Positions 1 to 8,460 of a stretch of 20,704 nt of DNA are shown here, piece by piece. Each line of letters opens with the position of its first letter. Position 1 is the stretch's first letter. The position numbers were made by a program, and so were the translations under genes. Under the pieces are notes generated by a model that was not told the origin of the DNA, did not search any database, and saw nothing but the letters and a program-made list of their open reading frames with translations. The stretch lies in assembly GCA_025201805.1 (NCBI GenBank), contig MU619311.1, forward strand, positions 126,486-147,189, given 5' to 3'. The stretch comes from Parasitella parasitica (Eukaryota > Mucoromycota > Mucoromycetes > Mucorales > Mucoraceae).

Positions 1-1748
1 GCTAATCTGACACTGTAAGAAAATGTTGTCATGGTATACAGATACTTTTATACGCAGTAAGCATGAGCGCATGTATAAATTTGTCTTGACGTATGCATGC
101 ATGGTGGCTGTTGAGATAATATGATACTATCACTCTTGAATACAATGATGAGTAGTCCATTTATGGTAGTAAGTAACAACAGTAAAGTTACCGTGTGCAC
201 GTATGATTATCTACACATCGCTTGATGACACAGAGATTAATCACCTGTAATTGCATCATGGTCTGTCGCAGCAAGTGCTTTTTGTATGATCCATCATAAC
301 CAGATCTCTAATGATCTTCTTGAATATTCTTTATAATAATATGTCTTTGAATAACGTTGAACTCAATTCACTCGTAAGTCTTATGTCAAAAACTTACCTA
401 TTTAGTCACAAAAAAACAGACAACGCGCACACACAAGCATACTATTGCGAGGCTGCCGTATTTACTACTCATGTAAACTTTTTCTCTGAATACATCATTT
501 GAGAGATATGAAAAAAACGTTTGAACATCACGATGGCTATTGAAATGTGATGTGCAGTCTATTGTCGATTTGATTTGCTTCTCGAGTTTGTAATCATCCT
601 CGTATTATACAGTAATTATCCTTAGGAGATGATTGGATTGCAAATTAGCTTTGGTAAATGTAAACTTTGCTTTTTTCAAAAGGTAAACAGTTGTCTGTGA
701 AATGTGCCTGCTGCGATAGGAGATGGCTAGCTACACAATATTACACACGTTATAAAATAGACCACTAAACTCCTCTTTTCTGATTGTGTGATACAAGTCG
801 CACTATCATGGTATAATTCTCTGCATAGGTGATCCGGATAAGTGATAAGAACGTAACAAATGGGTCGTATCTGTATGGCGTAATGACATGGCATCGAGAC
901 CCGCCGCATATTTCCAATCTGCAAATTTGAGCTTTATACGGAAATCATCATTTTCGTCATATATAACCTACTAATTCAGAACCCTGGCATTTAATTATGC
1001 ATGCATCTTAATTGCACCATCTACATGTATGATTGATGGAATATTGCAATATTATCAATAATACTGTCAAATTAGACCAGTTGTAAAAGTGGTTTTCTGC
1101 CAAGAGCAGCTTAGCATTGAAAAAGGACAATGTAAGCGAATATACGGCGATGCACGAGTCTATCCAGACATTGGCTACAATATGTATACTTATTTAAATG
1201 CAAAGTGGTCAAGTGAACTATATTGACAAAAAATTAACTGCATTGCATATAACGTGAGTCAATGTAGCGGCCGTGGATGTTCTTGACAAAGTGTACATGT
1301 GCGCCGTATCTATTTATCCAAAGCTAATAATAAATGCGAATCTTTCTCAAGATGATACCATAGACACCTATTTTACATGATGATCGACAAGTACACTTTT
1401 TTCGATGCATATTTAGACCTAGTGACATTGTTAATTGACCTATCAGCCATATACATGCAAAAAGAAAAGATTAATAAGGACAATATAGCTGCAACTTGAA
1501 TGGCTTTGCAATTCATCATATGTTAACAGTTATACCACATCATACGCTAGTGGCGTTTCCAACCAAATGTTTTTAATGCGAACCTGGAGTATTTTTAATA
1601 TACCCTAAATAAATCGATGCATTGAAGCCGTTCAGATCATGACCTTAATAAAAATAAAAATACAAAAAAAAAAGTATATAAATACACAAACACATCCAAT
1701 ACAGTAACCTTTTCATTCATCTTATTTTTTTCCCCACTATATCTCTTT
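1..1748. other. Intergenic region, no gene recognised
   Basis: AT-rich DNA in which the open frames on both strands are short (about 60-80 codons), overlap each other and encode nothing I recognise. I saw no tRNA-like B box, no long repeat and no transposase motif. The last 100 bases are the likely promoter and 5' leader of the bZIP gene that starts at 1749. Confidence 0.6.
1675..1684 (+). promoter_or_regulatory. TATA box of the bZIP gene
   Basis: TATATAAATA lies about 65-75 bases upstream of the bZIP start codon. It follows an A-rich stretch and precedes a pyrimidine-rich leader (CTTATTTTTTTCCCC and similar). Position and sequence fit a fungal TATA element; no transcript evidence is available. 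Confidence 0.5.
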
Positions 1749-2681
1749 ATGTCTATGAATTTTGACTCACCTGCTTCGACCAGCAGTATGCAATATCCTT
1801 CATCGAAGCAAATGTCCATTTCATCCCTCACCTCTTCTCCACTTCCAACCTCAAATAATTTGATTGCCAAATTACCAGTCGACATATCATCCCCTCCTTT
1901 GACTCAAAAATCGCCCAATACACTCGGCCGCCCTTACTTTATGACAATGCCAGATTCGCCAGAAAGCCCAAGCTTCAATGAAGCTGCTGTGGTAGCTCCT
2001 GCAAACAGCTATTTTGCACCAAAGCAGCCCGACCGTCATCCATTGTCACAGACTGCAGACAAACATGAGCGTCGATACCATCCCTACTACCAATGTGACA
2101 CGGCCGCAACATCCGATGCTGCGAGCAAACGAGCCAATGAATACAGCTACTCTGCTGACCGGTCATCTTCCATCTCATCCGCCACATCCATGTCAGTGCC
2201 TCTTTTATCTCTCAAAGAGCGCAGACAGCGCAACAAAGTCGCTTCTGCCAAGTACAGAGGAAAGAAGAAGGAGGAATACGAGAATATGCAGCAGCAAGTC
2301 TCCGCACTGCTGAAGGACAACGAAGTCTTGCAGAGACAACTGGACCAAGTCAGACGAGAGAACAACAAGCTGAAATCAACATGCGATAAGCTCCGTGGTA
2401 AGATGCTCGCAAAAAAGATGCTTAAAGAGATGCTGCAACGGCGAGGAACCATTGATCGTCAGCGTGACAATGATGATGACGATATTTTAGATAACGATAA
2501 CGATAGCGACAATGAAGACAACCATACTGAATCGTACCTGTATCTTGGACGCAGCAATGGTGCTTATTGTTCTGGTAACAGCAGCCCTTTTTTGAAAAGA
2601 CTCTATGACATTGATTTCAGCGATGACGACGATTGTAGTAGTAATCAGCCCAAATCGAATGATCGCACTCGACCCTTTTAA
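1749..2681 (+). CDS. bZIP transcription factor (Cys3/ATF4-like basic region)
   Basis: Intronless 310-residue nuclear DNA-binding protein. The basic region is at about residues 157-175 (KERRQRNKVASAKYRGKKK). It carries the bZIP invariant Asn162 and Arg170 (N-x7-R) with an N-K-V-A-S-A-K-Y-R core, closer to the Cys3/Met28/ATF4 style than to Gcn4 or Yap1. A leucine zipper/coiled coil follows at about 177-225 (heptad Leu/Val among E, Q, R and K). The N-terminal 150 residues are Ser/Pro/Thr-rich and disordered, with SP/TP sites (DSPESPS at 69-75) that could be phosphorylated. The C-terminal tail is strongly acidic (Asp runs at about 240-256 and 291-295) and may act in activation or protein turnover. 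The start at 1749 follows a TATA element; a second ATG lies two codons downstream. The bZIP class is certain. The regulon (sulfur, amino-acid or stress genes) is not shown by the sequence. Confidence 0.92.
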   Translation: MSMNFDSPASTSSMQYPSSKQMSISSLTSSPLPTSNNLIAKLPVDISSPPLTQKSPNTLGRPYFMTMPDSPESPSFNEAAVVAPANSYFAPKQPDRHPLSQTADKHERRYHPYYQCDTAATSDAASKRANEYSYSADRSSSISSATSMSVPLLSLKERRQRNKVASAKYRGKKKEEYENMQQQVSALLKDNEVLQRQLDQVRRENNKLKSTCDKLRGKMLAKKMLKEMLQRRGTIDRQRDNDDDDILDNDNDSDNEDNHTESYLYLGRSNGAYCSGNSSPFLKRLYDIDFSDDDDCSSNQPKSNDRTRPF

Positions 2682-3242
2682 CTATGAACCGCCCCTTTTT
2701 TTTTCCTTTTCTTTTTTTTTCAAATTCCACTCCTTTATGACATATAATAGCCTGCGCAAACAATTATGACAAGAACTTTGATATATACCTATAACTCTTA
2801 AACTTAAGAAAGAAACATACAAGCAATATTACGTAAACCCTTTATGATGAAGCTAATAAAAAGCATATAATTGAACCCTAAAAACGATCTACCAGCAAGC
2901 TGTATGTAATTTTGACATGCATTGTTGGCATTGTGAGTGCTATGATGCTACAGTATGTGCATGTTCTCGATTTGCAACAATTCTAAAGCGTTGGTAGATT
3001 CTTGATGCAGGAGATCCGCTCTCATCGTTTAAAAGAAAAAAAAAAAAGAAAAAAAAAAACGCACAGCTACAATAGCAATTTCATTACATCCAATCGCAAT
3101 GCTCGCGTGTTCTACTCACCTTGAAAGCCATACTGATGCATCCTCCTTTAAAAATTTCAATGGACGGGTCTCACAAGAAACTAAAAATAAAAAACACCAT
3201 GTTTCTGATAACACATACTTCTTTTCTTCTGCTTCTTGTTCA
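2682..3242. other. Intergenic region: bZIP 3' UTR and lyase promoter
   Basis: Holds the bZIP 3' end, with a T-rich stretch just after the stop and an AATAAA at 2855-2860 as a possible polyadenylation signal. An A-rich tract follows at about 3030-3059 and the leader of the lyase-like gene after that. An open frame extends upstream from 3243 to an ATG at 3099, but its extra residues are polar and would mask the signal peptide, so I treat them as leader. Confidence 0.5.
2855..2860 (+). terminator. Possible polyadenylation signal of the bZIP gene
   Basis: AATAAA hexamer about 175 bases past the bZIP stop codon. It is the only canonical hexamer noted in the spacer; cleavage at this site is not demonstrated. 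Confidence 0.35.
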
Positions 3243-4366
3243 ATGATCCTCCTGAAAGGTGTGCTGATTGCTTCGGTCCTGTATCCAATTGTAAACGCTG
3301 ATGGCACAGTTTCACCGCGAGCAGCGTCACTAAATATCACTCAGACATGGAATGCGCCTTTCCCCCCGTCCAGTGCCATCTCAGCGTCTGTTGATTATAT
3401 CATTGAAAATTGGTTCACTTCTAGCAAATCTGTTTACGGCTCAAACGACGTCAGTTTTGTGCCGGATCCTTTTGAGGCCAACAGCACAAGCAGCGTCGTC
3501 AAGGTGCTCTATCCTGCAGGCTCGTATGCTCCTGTAGCAACTAAAAACAACAGCAATGGCACAGTCGGAGGACTTGAATTTTTTTCTGTTCCTGACGGTG
3601 GAGCAACGTATAACACTGCTCTTCTGAGCTATGATCTTGCGTTTGATCCTAGCTTCGATTGGGTCAAGGGCGGAAAACTGCCTGGCATATTTGGCGGTGA
3701 GCAGCACAACCCAAACTAGACGTCGTTTGTAAATCTAACGGCTTGATGATAGGCTCTCCTGGAGACGGATGTGCAGGTGGTCTGAAGGCTACAGGCTCCA
3801 ATTGCTTTTCAGTTCGTCTAATGTGGAGAAGCGCAGGTAATTATGAAAAAAAACAATGTTTACAATCAGCTCACCTTGCTTGTGAAATGAAAAAAAAAGG
3901 CGCTGGCGAAGCTTATGCGTACATTCCAACTTCTGACAGTCTGTGCCAAACAAAGCAAGTCGTTTGTAACAGTGATTACGGTACATCGTTTTCCCGTGGT
4001 ATCGTCCAGTTTTCAACGTCGAAATGGACCCGCATGGAAATCTACATCAAGCTAAACTCTGGCTCCCATGCCAATGGTATCCTGAAAGTATGGCAAGACG
4101 GTTCATTGATGATTAACCAGCAGGCAATCCAATTTAGATCGAGTGATACTGTAGGTATTTCAAGTATGATGTTTAGTACCTTTTTCGGTGGAGGGTCTGC
4201 TGATTATGCAACAAGCGTTGATACTTACACATACTACAAGAATATCCAATTCAGTACTGGAAATACACCTGATTCAGCTGTTAGTAGCTCTGCCCTATCT
4301 TTGAGCGTACCCAATCTTTTGCTGTATGCTATTACTGCGCTCGCTCTACTAGCCTGCGGCGCTTGA
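3243..4366 (+). CDS. Secreted GPI-anchored polysaccharide lyase 14-like protein
   Basis: Three exons, 3243-3696, 3753-3836 and 3900-4366, give 334 residues. Intron 1 (3697-3752, 56 nt) starts GTGAGC, contains CTAAC and ends GATAG. Intron 2 (3837-3899, 63 nt) starts GTAATT and ends in an A run plus AG. Both split a Gly codon, and splicing joins LPGIFG to GSPGDGCAGG and WRSA to GAGEAYAYIP, the continuous motif order of fungal PL14-like proteins. Residues 1-19 form a signal peptide (MILLKGVLIASVLYPIVNA). N-glycosylation sequons (NIT, NST, NNS, NGT) lie in the N-terminal half. The C-terminus is a Ser-rich spacer plus a hydrophobic tail (about 315-334), a GPI-attachment signal. PL14 enzymes cleave uronic-acid polymers (alginate, glucuronan) by beta-elimination. 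The substrate here is unknown; wall glucuronans of Mucorales are a plausible target. The start at 3243 is chosen over 3099 because it begins the signal peptide. Confidence 0.8.
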
Positions 4367-5847
4367 TCTATCGAGTTACAATTTATATGCTAGACTTATA
4401 TATTTATACAACCAAAATTGAAATTTTATATACTGCTAAACGCAAAGATGCATGTAGCCTGACAGAAGCCCCTTTTTTCTTTCACAAAAACAAAAGAGGC
4501 TGAATGCCAATGATTTTTTGAGAGGGAGACGAGATCATAACACAACTATCACAGTCGAATAACTGAAAAAATTACACATGTACATTGGTACCGCCTATCC
4601 TCCTTGATCTAATTAAACTATTCTTAAGATGACATCTTAATGAAGAGACTCTAGTCCCCAAGAGTTCAACCTTGTACATAGCAGCATACTGCCGCCAAGG
4701 TTAGACTGTACTTGGTCGATACAAAGACACCAATTCCAAATAATCTGTGGTTTTTACCAAACAATTACAAACTGTTACCTGAGTTTGGTGTTTATCTTTC
4801 TATACTTTCGTCTTTTCGACTAGCCCATACTTTGTTGATGGCGCGTATAGTGTGTTATAAAGAATAATTATATGTTAGATATCAACTATGAAAATAGTCC
4901 TAAAAGCAATTGTCATTTTAAAAGAAGAGAACGGTGCAAGAAGCCGAACTTTCGAGCGTAGACATGACACACAATTTTATTACGTAGTATAGATCAGAAG
5001 CATTGACTGATAGCTCCAACACCAGGCAGGGTGAGCAAGGTATATCACATAGTCTACATGAACAAAACGAGCCAGGTGGAAAAAGTACAACTAAAAGATG
5101 TTTTGAACTCATCGCTACGTTATTTCTATGCTTGAAAGAACAAGGATATGACAAAAGAAAGCTCTGGTTTGACAACTATGCCGAAACAAGAGACTTTCAC
5201 TGTTCTGTTGAGCTTTCCCAAGTTGTAATAAAAAACCGAACATCTCTGTAAATGATCAAAAAATTCTACTGATTGTGCTTTTTTAAAAACCTAGTATGCT
5301 TATCAGCATTTTGACAAGCACTCTCGTCACTTCTGTCCCCTCGAGCAAAAATGGAATGCTTTAATAATTGCTTCAAATTTGTTTTCATTGGCAATGGCAC
5401 CTCTAACATGCGTTTGCTTTGCTCCTGCGCAATACAACTATTTTTTCCAAATCGACAAACCCTTAAGACTGACTTTATTATTATGAGCCACTGCACCAAC
5501 ATACATGAATGTGGTTCTCAAAGTCGTTTCATCTGTCAACACATGAAAAATAACTGAATCTATTCCATCTCAAACATTTACAAATCTACCTGGACTTACC
5601 CTCTCAGTGTAAAAATACTCCATTCAACAGAATTGGAACTGTAAAACACTAAACAAACCTCATACTACCGAACTTTTTCATCCATTTGCATTTCAAATTG
5701 CTAGTTCTTTGTAAAGTATGTATATTTTAATATTATTCTTCATAAAAAAAAAGACCCTCAGACGAATGAATATAGTACTACATTATATACATCTAAATCC
5801 AAAAAACGCCCAGGTTCCTTTGATGTTGCTGTCTGAATGACGATAAT
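4367..5847. other. Intergenic region with weak unidentified ORFs
   Basis: No recognisable gene. A plus-strand frame (5003-5251, 82 codons from a TTG) and minus-strand frames between 5266 and 5560 have fairly ordinary amino-acid composition but no motif I recognise, and the minus frames are interrupted by stops. A 17-bp palindrome lies at 4624-4640. Degraded transposon or gene remnants are possible but unproven. The right end is the 3' flank of the NDUFA13 gene. Confidence 0.45.
4624..4640. repeat. Short perfect palindrome
   Basis: TTAAGATG-A-CATCTTAA: 8-bp arms around a single base. It could be a symmetric protein-binding site or chance in AT-rich DNA. Confidence 0.5.
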
Positions 5848-6289
5848 TTAATTTTCCTCTGGGACAATAACGAATTGTGGTGTATTGTAATATTTAGTAT
5901 TGTTGTAGACAGATTCTCCAGCCTTCCAATCCTTAACATCCTTCATAATTTCTTCCTCACGAGCCTTTGCTGCTTCAGTTCGACGATAAGTATCACGGTC
6001 AGCTTCAGCAGTTAAGAGTGGGATAAGATTGATGCGAGCCCAAAGGTTTTCACGCTTTAATTCCCTGAATTTTTTTTTTTTTTTAGATGTTAGCATTCAG
6101 ACAATAACGGCACATGCCAATCGCTTTGTACCTTCTTTCAACGTTTCGTTGGAAAACTCTATAAAAACCAAAACCGCAAAAGGCAGTGACACCTGCAAGG
6201 ATGACCATACCAGATGGGCCACGTTTAGGCAAGTAGCGACGGTATTTGACTTCGGGAAATCCTTCGGCGGGAGGCAAGTCTTGAGCCAT
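5848..6289 (-). CDS. NDUFA13: NADH:ubiquinone oxidoreductase subunit NDUFA13/GRIM-19 (complex I)
   Basis: Two exons on the minus strand, 6289-6132 and 6064-5848, encode 124 residues. The 67-nt intron (6131-6065) starts GTACAA, contains a GCTAAC branch-point match and ends TTCAG. Splicing gives RNVERRELKRENLWARI across the junction. This is an accessory subunit of mitochondrial complex I (B16.6 in cattle, NB6M in Yarrowia) that threads one helix through the inner membrane. Visible features: the N-terminal GFPEVKYRRYLPKRGPSG signature (residues about 10-27), one membrane helix (about 28-46), then a charged helical tail with NLWARI and LLTAEADRDTYRR. The length suits fungal orthologues, which are somewhat shorter than the roughly 144-residue mammalian protein. 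There is no cleavable presequence, as is usual for this subunit. The gene stands alone between two long spacers. Confidence 0.93.
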
Positions 6290-6495
6290 GTTCTATTATT
6301 TGTATTAAATTACGAAGAGTGGGGAGTAAATGTATTGTTGAAAGGTTTTGATATTTTAAAATTATGGGGTTACAAACTGCCCTTCCTTGCTTTGAACTGG
6401 TATCGTGACGTCAGCAATTGCGATCGATTGTGAGCGATTGGGTATACCTCTATCAAGGCTGCATTGAGCATGCTAAGTTTAAAAGCATAAACATT

Positions 6496-6515
6496 AGCTT
6501 GAATAAATTCAAGCT
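6496..6515. repeat. Inverted repeat with 9-bp arms
   Basis: AGCTTGAAT-AA-ATTCAAGCT, perfect arms around a 2-base centre. It lies about 210 bases upstream of the NDUFA13 start codon, so it could be a promoter-bound symmetric site. Function not known. Confidence 0.5.
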
Positions 6516-7299
6516 TATAATTCGACAGCATGGTCATTTAAAATGCTTATCATAGAGAACATTTACAGAGCACAGCTCACACTGCGCTGAAAATTAACTA
6601 TTCAGCGAGCGATGAAGATGAGACTCACGTAGCCAGTTCTCTATTCATAAACCATAAAAAAAAAGGACAAAATGGCAACCATAAGTACCTGTTCAAGTAA
6701 TATTTTTGCAATTTAAGCGTTATATGCTAGTGGAAATTTCATATCAATGCTTGTTTTATATGCACCTCCTATTACTAACAAAATTTGACCAAATTGTTTG
6801 TATACAAACAAAATGTAACAATTTACATAAAATATGGACCAGCATTGACACTGAAGATTCTTATATTTGTACAATCATTTGTAGAAAGATGTATCATGAT
6901 GAGAATTGTAAATTTGTTTTTATTGTATATTCGCCTCCAAGTATACAAAAACTGCTCACAGGGCTGACAATTTTACGCTTTAGCGGGGATGAGTAGGACA
7001 AGTCATTTACCAGTAAACACTCTTTACTAAGGACCTGCTTCTCTGTAGGTTGATGAAATTTAAATTTCGTTGGCGCAACGTCTAAACTAACTGACATGTG
7101 TCATTTCCAGAAAAAATGCAAATTTGTATCAGAAACAATGCATTGAGCGACAGCAACTGGTACACATTTAAACGATAGGTTTAGATAATAAAAACAGAAA
7201 AACATCTCAGAATAAATTTCCAATATTTGGTTGATTTATACGATATAATGGACTTGGTACCTTGGCAAGAAGAACCTTTTAGAGAGAATTGATAGCATC

Positions 7300-7311
7300 G
7301 ATAGCGCTATC
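7300..7311. repeat. 12-bp perfect palindrome
   Basis: GATAGCGCTATC. It is immediately preceded by another GATAGC (7291-7296), giving three GATAGC/GCTATC half-sites within about 20 bp. Possibly a GATA-type factor site, possibly chance. Confidence 0.4.
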
Positions 7312-8388
7312 AAACGCGCTAAAAGAAAAAGGATTTTATTCAGGTGTTATAGTTCAATAGTGTCCTAATCTATTCAAATCCTATTAACTTTATCAACATA
7401 AATTTCAAAATTTCAAGATTGATAGTGTTCAGATATTTTGCATATATAATGATTGTAATCTACATGATATTAGTGGTGATAAAAGCATACATATTAGGTT
7501 TGATTTCGCAACGCATTTTTAAGCTTTACCGTTGGCTTTACAATAAGCAGCAGAAATGAGTCAAAGTAGAAGACGGCCGCAACGTAATCATTGGTCTTGA
7601 TAAAGTTTAACATGCATGCTCCTAATCGAGTAATGTCGACTTTTGCTACTTTGTCGATCGTTTTAGTGAGTTTTTATGATATAATTTGAAAGCAGCTTAT
7701 CTGATTTAGTTAAAACAAAATTTCTTTATTTTCTAATGTGTAGTTTCTCCTTTATGACCTCGTGTGTCTCTTTGGCGTGTAGACATCAATAAGATTAATG
7801 GGGAAAAAAAATAGCAGGCTATGACTAAATCATCTGCCCCTATTGATGCTCACTCGAAAAGATTATCTGTCAAGTAACCTCTATTTGTGAAAAGGTTTTC
7901 CCACAAATGTTTGACAACTGGATGTTTTATGTGTAACAATACAACATTTCATACATTTACCATGACTCACTTTTATTCAATGTTACAATTTAAGATACAC
8001 ATATTACATCACAGCATTTCAGTCCATGGTAATCCTGCATAATAAAGTCCTTCAAACAAGGCTACTCTAACAGTGAGCGACACCGCAAAGTCTACTTGAC
8101 TTGTTGGAAGCTACATACTGAATCTTTCAAGCCGGTGAGTTATTTTTTTTTTATTAGCCAAACTCTGTTTCACAATTGATTAAAAAGCAAATCATTGCTG
8201 CGGTAATTGACCGATTTTATACAATAGCACAGAGTGCTATGGATTTATTGCACGACTCGATTGACTATAGATAGCAGAATAACAGAGCTTTTGGTATTTC
8301 TACAAAAAGAGCCAGCATGAGTGGATCAAGAGGTCTTCCATCAAGACATTTGTTATCAGATTTGCGACTCCCGGCTATTTAAACTTTG

Positions 8389-8415
8389 TTTTTTTTTTTT
8401 TTTTTTTTTTTTTTT
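8389..8415 (+). repeat. 27-base T tract in the ABC transporter promoter/leader
   Basis: Uninterrupted run of 27 T on the plus strand, 45 bases before the start codon at 8461 and just after a TATTTAA-like element. Poly(dA:dT) tracts exclude nucleosomes and often mark fungal promoters. Its length is likely to vary between isolates. It creates an artificial run of Phe codons upstream of the real start. Confidence 0.8.
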
Positions 8416-8460
8416 CAAACTGCTTTTTCCTCTCAACATCCTCCTAATACATTGAACATT

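Larger units (their letters stand above)
6290..8460. other. Intergenic region: divergent promoters of NDUFA13 and the ABC transporter
   Basis: Over 2 kb of AT-rich DNA between two divergently transcribed genes. Open frames such as 6706-6996 (+) and 6894-7097 (-) overlap in opposite frames and resemble no known protein. Two palindromes occur (6496-6515 and 7300-7311). The right end carries a TATTTAA-like element near 8375 and a 27-base T tract immediately upstream of the transporter leader. No tRNA or other RNA gene was recognised. Confidence 0.5.

Noticed and set aside
3099-3242. Upstream extension of the lyase ORF to an ATG at 3099
   Set aside because: The extra 48 residues are polar and would bury the hydrophobic signal peptide that begins at 3243.
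6706-6996. 96-residue plus ORF in the long spacer
   Set aside because: It overlaps other open frames in both directions, has Ile/Cys/Tyr-rich composition and shows no domain.
8386-8460. Upstream extension of the ABC transporter ORF (Met followed by a Phe run)
   Set aside because: The Phe run is only the translation of a T tract. The ATG at 8461 starts a normal ABCC N-terminus.
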